From NCBI RefSeq assembly GCF_024643205.1, contig NZ_JAMKQJ010000001.1, forward strand, positions 248,001 through 312,000: a stretch of DNA of 64,000 nt, written 5' to 3'. A model generated the notes under the pieces. That model did no database searches, was not told the DNA's origin, and saw only the letters and a list, made by a program, of their open reading frames with translations. The position numbers were made by a program, and so were the translations under genes. This document shows, in pieces, positions 1 through 8,536 of this stretch. Within the stretch, counting starts at the first letter, position 1, and every line of letters starts with the position of its first letter. Origin of the DNA: Parapedobacter tibetensis (GTDB taxonomy: Bacteria > Bacteroidota > Bacteroidia > Sphingobacteriales > Sphingobacteriaceae).

Positions 1-875
1 CCAAATACGCCTAGAGGCAGTTTGCTCCCTGCTGTAGCTTGCAGATACAATTCACCCGTTTCCAGGTTTGGCACTTGGGGCAAAAATGTTTTTACCAAAT
101 TTTCCACAATAACAGATGAAAAGCCCAGTGAGTAGGTATTAAGGATCAAAAAATGTTCGCTGGGATCCAGCAATTGTACAACATCACGCATCATCTCGGC
201 AATATGGTCCTCAAGTTTCCATTTCTCCCCTTTGGGACCATGCCCATAGGCAGGGGGATCCAATATGATGCCCTGATAGATATTGCCACGTTTCAACTCA
301 CGCTTCACAAATTTCAACGCATCCTCCACTACCCATCGAATACCGGATAGCCCGGAAAGCTCCTGGTTTTCATTGGCCCAGGTAACCACTTGCTTGATGG
401 AATCGATATGTGTAGTGTCGGCACCGGCAGCTTTGGCCACCAGTGAGGCCCCTCCTGTGTAAGCAAAGAGGTTCAACACTTTAGGGCTGGGTGTCTTGAA
501 GGATTTTATGGTATTGGATATAAAATCCCAATTGACCGCCTGTTCGGGGAAAACCCCTACATGCTTGAATGCGGTGAGGCCAAGACGTAGCTTGATGGTT
601 ATATCAGCGTTTTTGTAGCTTATATGCCAACGGTCGGGTATTTTGGGGTTCTTTTTAAGCCAATCTCCACTCGTGGCAGACCGCCCTTTGAAACGAATAT
701 CATGGCGCTTGTTCCATTCGGATTCGGGCAGCGCTTTGGGCCATATAGCTTGGGGTTCAGGGCGTATCAGCACCACGTTGCCAAAGCGTTCGAGCTTTTC
801 GAAATCACCACAATCAATGAGTTCATAATCTTCCCAGTGCTTTGGGGTGAGGAGTTGGATGTTGTTTGATGCCAA
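1..875 (-). CDS. Class I SAM-dependent rRNA methyltransferase, RlmI-like (C-terminus cut off by window edge)
   Basis: About 291 residues are visible; the C-terminus lies beyond base 1. The frame reads a SAM-binding segment (LNLFAYTGGASLVAKAAGAD) followed by the catalytic-type motif ILDPPAYGHGPKGEKW and a C-terminal NTYSLGFSS strand. This matches the RlmI/RlmK group of 23S rRNA cytosine or guanine methyltransferases as found in Bacteroidota. The N-terminus lacks an obvious PUA domain. No ATG is available near the 5' end: a stop codon (TGA, 879-881) precedes a TTG at 873-875, so TTG is the likely start. A TATCTTTG box at 894-901 sits just upstream. The target base is not known from sequence. 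Confidence 0.82.
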   Translation of the reverse strand, partial: MASNNIQLLTPKHWEDYELIDCGDFEKLERFGNVVLIRPEPQAIWPKALPESEWNKRHDIRFKGRSATSGDWLKKNPKIPDRWHISYKNADITIKLRLGLTAFKHVGVFPEQAVNWDFISNTIKSFKTPSPKVLNLFAYTGGASLVAKAAGADTTHIDSIKQVVTWANENQELSGLSGIRWVVEDALKFVKRELKRGNIYQGIILDPPAYGHGPKGEKWKLEDHIAEMMRDVVQLLDPSEHFLILNTYSLGFSSVIVENLVKTFLPQVPNLETGELYLQATAGSKLPLGVF

Positions 876-893
876 GTGTCAAGTATTTTGTGG

Positions 894-901
894 CAAAGAT
901 A
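894..901 (-). promoter_or_regulatory. Bacteroidota -7 box (TATCTTTG) for the RlmI-like gene
   Basis: The minus strand reads TATCTTTG, an exact match to TAnnTTTG, 18 bases before the TTG start. No clear -33 TTG is seen. Confidence 0.5.
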
Positions 902-904
902 AAG

Positions 905-1010
905 ATATCACGCTGTTTCTCGCAGAGAACGCTAAGGATTTCGCAAAGTCCGCTTAGAACTCCCCTTTGCGAGCTCCACGTGAAAAAACTTCGCGTCCTT
1001 TGCGTGAAAT
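905..1010. repeat. Intergenic GCAAAG/GCGAAG-rich repeat element
   Basis: The non-coding stretch between the methyltransferase and mlaF contains several related words on the minus strand: ACGCAAAGGACGCGAAG, CTCGCAAAG, TTTGCGAAATCCTTAGCG and TTCTCTGCGAGAAAC. The pattern of CGCAAAG-type words facing opposite orientations resembles dispersed intergenic repeats seen in several phyla. Copy number cannot be judged from one window. Confidence 0.5.
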
Positions 1011-1012
1011 AC

Positions 1013-1765
1013 TCAAAACCGCTCCTTCGCCACTTTCATAAATGGGCTGGCAAACACGAAGTTATTCAATTCTTCCAAATCCGAATGGGTGATTTCCTTA
1101 TTGGAGCCCTCCCACCATTTTTGGCCCTGGTGTAAAAAGAGAATATAATTCCCAATACCCATCACCGAATTCATATCATGTGTTACCACCACGGTAGTGC
1201 ATTGATACTCTTCCGTTAGTTCCGCTATCAATTCATCAATCACAATGGCGGTCTCGGGATCGAGGCCTGAGTTGGGCTCATCTACAAAAAGATATTTTGG
1301 GCTCATGCTGATGGCACGGGCAATACCCACGCGCTTTTTCATCCCGCCAGAAAGCTCCGCTGGATATAATTTGTTGTTCCCCACAAGGTTCACCCGTTCC
1401 AAACAAAAGTTGGCCCGGTCTATTTTCTCGCTTCTACTCATTTCGGTGAACATCTCCAGCGGAAAAATAATGTTCTGCTCCACGGTCATCGAATCAAACA
1501 GTGCCGAGTTTTGAAAAAGCATACCGATTTCCTTACGGATGGGAATGCGGGTCTCAAAGTCCATACGTGTGAAATCTTCGCCCTGATAGAGCACCTTGCC
1601 TTGCTCCGGCGCATGTAACCCCACCATGCATTTCAATAATGTGCTCTTCCCCGAACCCGAGCCACCAATGATCAAACTGATCTTACCGGCTTCGAATTTC
1701 GCGTCAATACCCCTTAATACATGGTTATCGCCAAATGATTTATGGATATTCTGGATTTCAATCAT
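1013..1765 (-). CDS. mlaF: ABC transporter ATP-binding protein, MlaF-like
   Basis: A 250-residue ABC ATPase with Walker A GGSGSGKST (about residues 34-42), Q-loop region MLFQNSALFD, signature LSGGMKKRVGIARA and Walker B YLFVDEPNSGLDP followed by the H-loop VVVTHDMNSV. The KKR after the signature and the LFDSMTV sequence after the Q-loop are typical of the MlaF/Ttg2A group that powers phospholipid transport between inner and outer membrane. It follows the MlaE-like permease at a spacing of 37 bases on the same strand, so the two form one transporter. A separate MlaD-type substrate protein is not in the window. Confidence 0.9.
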   Translation of the reverse strand: MIEIQNIHKSFGDNHVLRGIDAKFEAGKISLIIGGSGSGKSTLLKCMVGLHAPEQGKVLYQGEDFTRMDFETRIPIRKEIGMLFQNSALFDSMTVEQNIIFPLEMFTEMSRSEKIDRANFCLERVNLVGNNKLYPAELSGGMKKRVGIARAISMSPKYLFVDEPNSGLDPETAIVIDELIAELTEEYQCTTVVVTHDMNSVMGIGNYILFLHQGQKWWEGSNKEITHSDLEELNNFVFASPFMKVAKERF

Positions 1766-1802
1766 AAAGAAAAAGAAACTAAAACTAAAAATGATAATCG
1801 GC

Positions 1803-2537
1803 CTAAAGCATCAATGCTGTAACGATATAATCGGCCACCAAAATGGTAATGCAGCTGATAACCACACCACGAGTACTGGCCTGCCCGACTTCCAATGCTC
1901 CACCCCGCACATAAAATCCCTTGAAAGCCGAAACAGTTGTAATAATAAACCCAAAAACAAAGGCCTTAACCAACGCTACTGCAACTGTGTAGCCTCTGAA
2001 ACCATCCGTAATACCATTGATATAATCTTCGGGGGTAACGGCACCAGATAGTGACCCACCCAAAAGCCCACCAGTTAAAGCAAGGAAAATGGATATAATT
2101 ACCAATGCCGGAATCATGGTAATGCCCGCCAATATCTTGGGGAGAATAAGGTACCCCGGAGCATTGATCCCCATGATTTCAAGGGCATCGATTTGCTCTG
2201 TCACCCGCATGGACCCGATCTGGGAAGAAATGGACGACCCCACTTTACCGGCCAATACCAAGGCGGTGATGGTAGGGCTCAGTTCCAGGATGCTCGAATC
2301 ACGGTTGATCTGTCCGATAACGGAATTGGGAATGAGATCAGAAACCAATTGAAACGCTATCTGCATGGTCATTACTGCGCCTACAAAAGTGGAAATGATG
2401 GCAACCAGACCAAGTGACCCAACACCAATCTCATTCATCTCATGGATTATTTCTTTCCAATAAATTTTCCATTTTTCCGGTCGCCTGAAGACCGCTTTCA
2501 ACAAGAGCAGGTACCTGCCAAAGTAGGTGAAAAACAT
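1803..2537 (-). CDS. mlaE: ABC transporter permease, MlaE family
   Basis: A 244-residue protein of the MlaE/YrbE permease family, with the hallmark GVGSLGLVAIISTFVGAV near residue 38, ELSPTITALVLAGKVGSSI near residue 85 and the conserved MRVTEQIDALEIMG segment. The C-terminal part carries several hydrophobic helices and ends ILVADYIVTALML. Function by family: membrane subunit of a lipid importer/exporter that maintains outer-membrane asymmetry. First gene of the mlaE-mlaF pair; the upstream 254 bases separate it from a divergent SDR gene. Confidence 0.92.
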   Translation of the reverse strand: MFFTYFGRYLLLLKAVFRRPEKWKIYWKEIIHEMNEIGVGSLGLVAIISTFVGAVMTMQIAFQLVSDLIPNSVIGQINRDSSILELSPTITALVLAGKVGSSISSQIGSMRVTEQIDALEIMGINAPGYLILPKILAGITMIPALVIISIFLALTGGLLGGSLSGAVTPEDYINGITDGFRGYTVAVALVKAFVFGFIITTVSAFKGFYVRGGALEVGQASTRGVVISCITILVADYIVTALML

Positions 2538-2736
2538 AAATTTCCGTTCTATATTCCGATAAATATAAATGTTTTATGCGGAAGCGAAAATAATATTGTT
2601 GCCGAAGTGGTATTTTCCCATCCCATAGCATCACAGGACAAAACAAACTTAGATAAACTTGGTTTTATATACAAGCGACGATTTATCCACCAGCATGAGC
2701 AACAAGTTTTATAATTGAAAAATAAGCATGCCGTTG

Positions 2737-2770
2737 TTTGACTATCCCCACAATAAACTTCTTATTTTTG
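2737..2770 (+). promoter_or_regulatory. Bacteroidota promoter for the SDR gene (TTTG / TATTTTTG)
   Basis: TTTG at 2737-2740 and an exact TAnnTTTG match (TATTTTTG) at 2763-2770 are separated by 22 bases. The expected start of transcription falls near 2775, which excludes the upstream in-frame start at 2738 for the SDR protein. Confidence 0.6.
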
Positions 2771-2791
2771 GAATCAATAGAACATGCTAAA

Positions 2792-3511
2792 ATGTCAAAA
2801 TTAACTAATCAGACGGCTTTGATTACGGGCGCCACCAAAGGGATGGGACTTGCCATCGCTAAAAAACTTGCCCAACTGGGCTGTAACTTGTTACTCGCCG
2901 CGCGCAACAGTGATGCATTGAAAGCACTTAAAGTCAATTTGGAAAAATCCACCCCCAATATCAACGTGCAGTATTTTGTATGTGATTTCTCAGATAGAAC
3001 CCAACTTGACGGATTGACACAATGGGTTGATCAAATAGCCCCCCATCTGGATATCCTCATCAACAATGTGGGAATATTTCATGCGGTTTCCATATTGGAT
3101 GAGTCAGACGAAGATTTTGACTTGCAAATGAGTATCAACTATTACACACCCCATCTGCTCTCGCGCTCCGTGGCGCGCAATATGCGCAGAAATAGCAAGG
3201 GCCATATCTTCAACATCAGCTCTATTGCCAGCCGAGAACCCGTATCATCCGCGGGTACCTACACTGTAACAAAATATGCGGTGATGGGTCTAACTCATGT
3301 ATTGCGGGATGAATTGAGGCCCTATGGAGTAAAAGTGACTGAAATCATACCCGGATCTACATTGACTTCCTCATGGGAAGGTACGGCTATCCCTGCTGAC
3401 CAGTTTGTACTACCGGAAGATATTGCAGCGGCCATAGCCACATGCTTAACGATGAGTGAGGGGGCTAATGTGGATGAAATAGTAATAAAACCAAGATATG
3501 GTAACATTTAA
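2792..3511 (+). CDS. Short-chain dehydrogenase/reductase (SDR) family oxidoreductase
   Basis: A 239-residue classical SDR: cofactor motif TGATKGMG near the N-terminus, NNVG in the Rossmann core, catalytic S in NISSIAS and the YTVTKYAV (YxxxK) pair. The substrate cannot be named. The ATG at 2792 is chosen because it starts directly before the first Rossmann strand and follows the promoter at 2737-2770; the frame stays open upstream to 2738 but that would be transcribed from before the promoter. The PspC gene begins 11 bases after the stop, suggesting co-transcription with the envelope-stress genes that follow. Confidence 0.88.
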   Translation: MSKLTNQTALITGATKGMGLAIAKKLAQLGCNLLLAARNSDALKALKVNLEKSTPNINVQYFVCDFSDRTQLDGLTQWVDQIAPHLDILINNVGIFHAVSILDESDEDFDLQMSINYYTPHLLSRSVARNMRRNSKGHIFNISSIASREPVSSAGTYTVTKYAVMGLTHVLRDELRPYGVKVTEIIPGSTLTSSWEGTAIPADQFVLPEDIAAAIATCLTMSEGANVDEIVIKPRYGNI

Positions 3512-3522
3512 AATAAGATAAA

Positions 3523-4113
3523 ATGGAAAGGAAACTTCAGCGAATACCCCATGAAGGGGCGGTGGCAGGTGTTTGCGCTGGCTTGGGAGAATATTTTGGT
3601 ATAGACAAAACATGGATAAGGTTAGCGTTTATCATCAGTGTCTTTTTCTCTGGGTATATGGGTGTTGGGCTTCTCGGGCCGATTGTATATATCGTGCTGT
3701 GGATTGTGTTGCCCATAAAATCATTTTCATTACCTCATGATCCATTTGATGTGGATTATCGAGCTTCGCAAAACCAAAAATCCACGGATTATGAAGCTGG
3801 CTACCCGTATAATTGGAATGTAGGGGGTAAAGCACAAACATTCAAGCAATCAAAGGATAGGTATATTGCGGGCTTAATTCTCTTGGCCGTAGGATTATTT
3901 TTCCTGTTGCATCAATTGGATGTTTTGTATTGGCGTGACTTTGCACGGTACTGGCCGGTATTGATCATCATCATGGGGCTGGCCAGCATCTTTGGCGCAT
4001 TCACTAATAAAAAAGAGCAAACTTATCCTCATGAAAAAGAAGAGGAATATACCCAGGATCCCGAGCAACCAACCAATGGTGACAATGAGGAGGGACATGC
4101 TTACACCAAATAA
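3523..4113 (+). CDS. PspC domain-containing membrane protein
   Basis: 196 residues. The N-terminal 65 residues form a PspC domain (RIPHEGAVAGVCAGLGEYFG, then a membrane segment and VYIVLWIVLPI). A soluble linker follows, then two further hydrophobic segments (AGLILLAVGLFFLLHQLDVL and YWPVLIIIMGLASIFG) like the LiaI/DUF5668 hairpin, and an acidic, charged C-terminal tail. PspC proteins sense or relay envelope stress. It sits in a tight run with the next two genes (gaps of 9 and 4 bases), which supports a membrane-stress operon. Confidence 0.88.
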   Translation: MERKLQRIPHEGAVAGVCAGLGEYFGIDKTWIRLAFIISVFFSGYMGVGLLGPIVYIVLWIVLPIKSFSLPHDPFDVDYRASQNQKSTDYEAGYPYNWNVGGKAQTFKQSKDRYIAGLILLAVGLFFLLHQLDVLYWRDFARYWPVLIIIMGLASIFGAFTNKKEQTYPHEKEEEYTQDPEQPTNGDNEEGHAYTK

Positions 4114-4122
4114 CCTAAAGTC

Positions 4123-5076
4123 ATGAACAAAGAAAAATTAAGTTGGGGACTCATCCTGCTTTTTGTAGGGGGCATCCTATTGCTGGATAACCTGAATGTT
4201 ATCAACTTTTATTGGCGCTCTGTCTTAAGTATGTGGCCAGTTATCCTTATTGTCATTGGCGTAAACCTTTTGGTACCCAAACGTGGAATTGGCAGTGCTG
4301 TTTCCATCATAGTCACCATAGTTGCCTTGGCTTTTCTGGCCTATCGAGGCACTTTCCCACCCCGCAGCAACTGGTGGGTATTTAACAAAAGCTGGGACAT
4401 GGACATGGACAGAAAGCCCGCCGGCGAGCCGAAACATATGGGTGCCTCCAAAGGCACATTTAGCCATGAATACGATAGCGCTGTTACCACGGCCCACCTG
4501 AACGTCAAGGGCGGGGCGATTGAATATGAAATTGAAGGGGTTACGGATAAGCTCTTCAGTGCAGAGGCCGGTAGTACCATTGGTTCTCATGAGTTAAAAA
4601 CCATAATCACAGATGCCAAGGCAGACCTCACATTCAGTATGAAAGGTACCAAGAATGGCAACTGGAAAGGGAATGTGGATGAAAATTGGGCCAAAATAAG
4701 CCTCAATGCCAACCCGATATGGCATATCACCCTTGACATGGGAGCTGGTGCTGCAGAATTCGACCTGACTGAATATAAAGTGGCCAGCCTCAACTTCAAT
4801 GGTGGCGCTGCATCATTCGAGGCCAAACTGGGCATGCCACTACAGGAAACCATCATCAGCGCAGAATCTGGAGTGGCCAGCGTGGAAATTGAAATACCAC
4901 GGGCGGCTGCCTGCAGGATTGTGGTCAAATCGGGGCTCTCATCCAAGGATTTTCCCGGCTTCACCAAACAGGGAGACGGTTCTTATACGACTGAAGGTTA
5001 TGAAAATGCAAGCAACAAGTTTACGATCAACCTCCAGGGTGGGTTAAGCTCCTTCTCGGTGAAACGATATAATTAA
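4123..5076 (+). CDS. LiaF-like / LiaI-domain membrane protein with C-terminal beta domain
   Basis: 317 residues. Four hydrophobic segments lie at the N-terminus (WGLILLFVGGILLLDNLNVI, MWPVILIVIGVNLLV, IVTIVALAFLAY), in the LiaI/DUF5668 arrangement. From about residue 115 the sequence turns into beta-rich repeats (LNVKGGAIEYEIEG, LDMGAGAAEFDLTE, LNFNGGAASFEAKL, AESGVASVEIEIP), resembling the toast-rack adhesin-like domain of LiaF/DUF4097 proteins. Family role: cell-envelope stress response. It is located between a PspC protein and an RDD protein, consistent with a shared membrane role. The exact signal is unknown. Confidence 0.82.
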   Translation: MNKEKLSWGLILLFVGGILLLDNLNVINFYWRSVLSMWPVILIVIGVNLLVPKRGIGSAVSIIVTIVALAFLAYRGTFPPRSNWWVFNKSWDMDMDRKPAGEPKHMGASKGTFSHEYDSAVTTAHLNVKGGAIEYEIEGVTDKLFSAEAGSTIGSHELKTIITDAKADLTFSMKGTKNGNWKGNVDENWAKISLNANPIWHITLDMGAGAAEFDLTEYKVASLNFNGGAASFEAKLGMPLQETIISAESGVASVEIEIPRAAACRIVVKSGLSSKDFPGFTKQGDGSYTTEGYENASNKFTINLQGGLSSFSVKRYN

Positions 5077-5080
5077 TAAC

Positions 5081-5698
5081 GTGGATAACCATCCCGACCG
5101 ATATTATGTGGTCATCCAAGGGAAACCCCAAGGTCCATTCACATTGGATGAATTGCGAGGCATGGACCTCCGCCCCACGGACTTCGTGAAGCCTGTGGAG
5201 CAACCAGAATTTAAGGAACTAAGGGAGCTTGCCGAGTTGAGCAAGCTATTAAACATCCAATATCAAGCTACCCTACCTCAGTATTTTGCCACATTGGATA
5301 CACGCCTCCTCTCCACAGCTATCGATTATTTCATCGCATTATGTATATATGCTGTTTTGGCCGCAGTGTATCTAGGAGGAGCAACGAATACACAGGAAAG
5401 CATCCCGACGCTCATCATGGGGCTGGCTCTTGTGCCTATTTTCAAATTTATCCTATGCGTGGCAACTGAAGGGTCCAAAAAGCAAGCTTCCATAGGTAAA
5501 ATGCTCATCGGCGTTAAAGTAACGGACGAGGAGGGCAAACCCATTGGATATGGGCAGGCGTTATTACGAAATATTGCCAAGCTTGTAGGTGTCATTACAC
5601 TCGGTATTGGGTTTTTCACTGGTTTTTTTGACCGTAGGCAGCAATGCCTGCACGATAAGATCGCCGGAACGCTGGTCATCAAGGATAGGTTGATTTGA
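5081..5698 (+). CDS. RDD family membrane protein with N-terminal GYF_2-like domain
   Basis: 205 residues. Residues 7-50 (YYVVIQGKPQGPFTLDELR) form a GYF_2-type domain, often involved in protein-protein contacts at membranes. From about residue 66 an RDD domain follows, with membrane helices and the charged segment KQASIGKMLIGVKVTDEEGK; it ends in the typical FFDRRQQCLHDKIAGTLVIK. The start is GTG at 5081, four bases after the LiaF-like stop, which indicates translational coupling. RDD proteins are membrane proteins of mostly unknown function, some of them transporters. Confidence 0.85.
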   Translation: MDNHPDRYYVVIQGKPQGPFTLDELRGMDLRPTDFVKPVEQPEFKELRELAELSKLLNIQYQATLPQYFATLDTRLLSTAIDYFIALCIYAVLAAVYLGGATNTQESIPTLIMGLALVPIFKFILCVATEGSKKQASIGKMLIGVKVTDEEGKPIGYGQALLRNIAKLVGVITLGIGFFTGFFDRRQQCLHDKIAGTLVIKDRLI

Positions 5699-5747
5699 AA
5701 TAAACGCCATCTTAATTTCTAACAAATAATATATTAATCATTATTCC

Positions 5748-5755
5748 TAACTTTG
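5748..5755 (+). promoter_or_regulatory. Bacteroidota -7 box (TAACTTTG) for ispG
   Basis: Exact TAnnTTTG match. Its position, one base before an ATG at 5757, means the transcript begins near 5760, so translation most likely starts at the ATG at 5772. Confidence 0.6.
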
Positions 5756-5771
5756 TATGTTGAACGACAAC

Positions 5772-7772
5772 ATGGATATTAGAATCGGAAATACCTTGCC
5801 GGGTGGCTACTGCAATTCGCTGACGGAATATTCACGATGGCGCACCCGTGAAGTGTCCATTGGCAATATACCTCTAGGTGGGAATAACCCCATCCGTATC
5901 CAAAGTATGACCACCGTGGATACGATGGATACTATTGGATCCGTAGAACAAGCCATCCGTATGGCCGATGCTGGCTGTGAATACGTGCGCATCACCGCCC
6001 CTAGTATCAAGGAATCCAATAATCTTGCCGAAATCAAAAAGGAACTACGCAAGCGGGGGTATGATATCCCATTAGTAGCTGATATCCACTTTACTCCGAA
6101 TGCTGCAGAAGTGGCTGCACGAATCGTGGAAAAGGTGCGTATCAACCCTGGCAATTATGCCGATAAAAAGAAATTTGACCAACTAAACTATAGCGAGGAA
6201 GCATATAAAGCTGAATTGGAACGTATATATATCAAATTTGCACCATTGGTGAAAATTTGTAAAGAATACGGCACAGCTATGCGTATCGGCACTAACCATG
6301 GCTCCCTTTCGGACCGTATCATGAGCCATTATGGTGACACCCCTGAGGGGATGGTAGAATCGGCCATGGAATTTATCCGCATCTGCGAAGACCTTAATTA
6401 TTACAACCTCGTTATCTCGATGAAATCCAGCAATCCACAGGTGATGGTACGCGCATATCGCCTGTTGGTGGAAAAGATGGTGGCTGAAGGAATGAACTAT
6501 CCCTTGCATCTCGGTGTAACCGAAGCGGGCGATGGCGAAGATGGACGCATCAAATCTGCTGTGGGCATAGGCACCTTGCTCGAAGATGGCTTAGGCGACA
6601 CCGTACGGGTATCCCTTACCGAAGAGCCCGAATTTGAAGCTCCAGTGGCTATTGCCTTAGTAAACCGGTATACCAAACGCCAACAAGATACCCAAGGCAG
6701 GGCTTCTACCGCTACTTCCCTGACATTCACCCGTCATGATATCAAACCCCATGTTTCCGCAGAAGTAAGCGCGTTCATCGGCGGATCGTTAGTGCCACGA
6801 GTCGTGGTGGATATATCACACAAAAATCTGAGGGATCCAGCTATTCTCAGCGATGTTGGATACAAATATGACCCCTTGCTCGATAAATACCACATGGGTG
6901 AACAGTCCGTGGATTTTGTCTATCTAGCGGATGAGCTACCCTCCTTTACTATGCCGGGTAATTTAAAACAGCTGTATAATTACCGTATCTGGGTGGGCCT
7001 CAAGAACAGGATCAATATCCATCCGGTTTATACGTTACGTGAATTTGTGGAAACAAGTCTGCATGATACTGACCTCAATTTAGTAAGGATAAATAATATC
7101 GATCTAGGAACAGTCCTTTTTGAAACACTACCATTGGACAAAACCATCGTCTTCGTATTGGAAACCGATGAACCTCATGGCATGGCAGACCAGCGCTTAT
7201 TTTTTTCGACCTTATCTGAATTGGGGCTTGACAATCCGGTCATCATCCGTCGTCTTTATCCTTCAGAGGAATTTTCTACCCCCTCAGGCAATCTGATGGA
7301 TCCAGAAGAGCCTATTTCTAAACTGCAATTATATGCTGCCACGGATATGGGCGCATTACTTGTAGACGGTATGGGCAATGGTGTATGGGTAGATGCACCA
7401 GCCATTCCTATGGACAAGCTGGTATCGGCGTCCTTTGGAATCTTACAGGCAACCCGCTCACGGATTTCCAAGACGGAATACATCTCTTGTCCAAGCTGTG
7501 GACGCACCTTATTTGACTTACAGGAAACCACCCATATGATACGTAGTCGTACTAACCACCTGAAAGGACTCAAAATAGGAATAATGGGCTGTATCGTAAA
7601 TGGTCCTGGGGAAATGGCCGACGCCGATTATGGATATGTAGGCGCTGGGCCGGACAAGATTACGCTATACCGGGGTAAGGAAGTAGTCAAACGTAATGTC
7701 AGTTCGGCCAATGCACTCGATGAATTAATTGAAATTATACGTGAAGATGGGCGTTGGATAAATCCAGAATAG
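5772..7772 (+). CDS. ispG: 4-hydroxy-3-methylbut-2-enyl diphosphate synthase (IspG/GcpE), long form
   Basis: 666 residues from the ATG at 5772. IspG converts the cyclic diphosphate MEcPP to HMBPP in the non-mevalonate isoprenoid pathway with a 4Fe-4S cluster. The N-terminal TIM-barrel segments GNIPLGGNNPIRIQSMTT, RINPGN and MRIGTNHGSL are clear, as is the C-terminal cluster domain with CPSC near residues 573-576 and MGCIVNGPGEMADADYGYVG near 607. About 250 residues lie between them, the extra domain known from Bacteroidota, Chlamydiae and plants, whose IspG is longer than the ~370-residue E. coli enzyme. An alternative ATG at 5757 lies before the predicted transcription start. Confidence 0.96.
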   Translation: MDIRIGNTLPGGYCNSLTEYSRWRTREVSIGNIPLGGNNPIRIQSMTTVDTMDTIGSVEQAIRMADAGCEYVRITAPSIKESNNLAEIKKELRKRGYDIPLVADIHFTPNAAEVAARIVEKVRINPGNYADKKKFDQLNYSEEAYKAELERIYIKFAPLVKICKEYGTAMRIGTNHGSLSDRIMSHYGDTPEGMVESAMEFIRICEDLNYYNLVISMKSSNPQVMVRAYRLLVEKMVAEGMNYPLHLGVTEAGDGEDGRIKSAVGIGTLLEDGLGDTVRVSLTEEPEFEAPVAIALVNRYTKRQQDTQGRASTATSLTFTRHDIKPHVSAEVSAFIGGSLVPRVVVDISHKNLRDPAILSDVGYKYDPLLDKYHMGEQSVDFVYLADELPSFTMPGNLKQLYNYRIWVGLKNRINIHPVYTLREFVETSLHDTDLNLVRINNIDLGTVLFETLPLDKTIVFVLETDEPHGMADQRLFFSTLSELGLDNPVIIRRLYPSEEFSTPSGNLMDPEEPISKLQLYAATDMGALLVDGMGNGVWVDAPAIPMDKLVSASFGILQATRSRISKTEYISCPSCGRTLFDLQETTHMIRSRTNHLKGLKIGIMGCIVNGPGEMADADYGYVGAGPDKITLYRGKEVVKRNVSSANALDELIEIIREDGRWINPE

Positions 7773-7794
7773 GGAAACCGACAATAAAAAACAC

Positions 7795-8307
7795 TTATAA
7801 TACAGAGATTCGTTTCACCACGGTTTCGGCACCTGCCGAAACTCGGATAAAATAAAACCCGTTAGTAAGTTTGTTGTTAGTCTCAAAAGCGTGGCTTTGG
7901 TTTCCGGCTTCCAGCTCCTGGTTAAGCAGTGTCATCACTTCATTCCCTAACGCGTCCATTACCTTAATCGATACTGAACTTTGTTTACCAAGGCTGAATG
8001 ACAGGTTAATCTGCTCGGAAATGGGATTTGGGAAAATCTTTACATTACTTAACAATTTATCGTTTTCTGAATTGTTAACCCGAAACGGAAAGAAATTTCT
8101 GAAAGAAGAGAAGAAAGATCGTTGTGAATTACGATTATTAGCAGCGGAAATGCGCAAAGCTTCGTCCTTAACTTCGCTTCTACTCATCACGCTGTTAGTA
8201 TCTACTGCCACCTTAGTCGTCGGTAGCAATGCTGCATTCACGTTGCCTATGAACGTGATGGCGCCTACAGCCAAAATGATAATTATGTAACGTAAAAACT
8301 TCCTCAT
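7795..8307 (-). CDS. Small secreted protein with T9SS type A sorting domain
   Basis: 170 residues from the ATG giving MRKFLRYIIII. A hydrophobic signal sequence ends near NVNAALLP, a polar spacer of about 65 residues follows (SRSEVKDEALRISAANNR), and the C-terminal ~80 residues are a Por secretion type A domain: VKIFPNPISEQINLSF, VMDALGNEVMTL, NGFYFIRVSAG, ending ETVVKRISVL. The family function is export through the type IX system and surface attachment or release. There is no recognisable cargo domain, which is unusual. An upstream in-frame ATG at 8325 would add six polar residues before the signal peptide. Confidence 0.85.
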   Translation of the reverse strand: MRKFLRYIIIILAVGAITFIGNVNAALLPTTKVAVDTNSVMSRSEVKDEALRISAANNRNSQRSFFSSFRNFFPFRVNNSENDKLLSNVKIFPNPISEQINLSFSLGKQSSVSIKVMDALGNEVMTLLNQELEAGNQSHAFETNNKLTNGFYFIRVSAGAETVVKRISVL

Positions 8308-8380
8308 ACAGTATCGGTTTGACAAACGTCGTAATCAGAGGTTTAATTTAAAATGTTTTTCTCCCTCTCCCTTATCAGAA

Positions 8381-8388
8381 CAAATGTA
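8381..8388 (-). promoter_or_regulatory. Bacteroidota -7 box (TACATTTG) for the T9SS mini-protein
   Basis: Exact TAnnTTTG match on the minus strand, about 73 bases before the start codon. No convincing -33 TTG is present. Confidence 0.4.
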
Positions 8389-8536
8389 GGACAAAATTGC
8401 TATATTCCCTATAATAGAGGATGAAAAAAAAATATTTTAACAATTTTTAACATGTTTGAGCGCTACAGCCTCCAATATTAACACCAAATTACTTTTAATG
8501 GCCGTTAATCTGCGTTTGTTGATAATTTGAGGAGGT

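Noticed and set aside
5807..6154. Minus-strand frame inside ispG
   Set aside because: Shadow of ispG with no start context or similarity to known proteins.
8326..8536. Possible replication or DnaA-box region because of local AT-richness
   Set aside because: No TTATNCACA-type boxes and no origin genes nearby; only a -7 box is supported.
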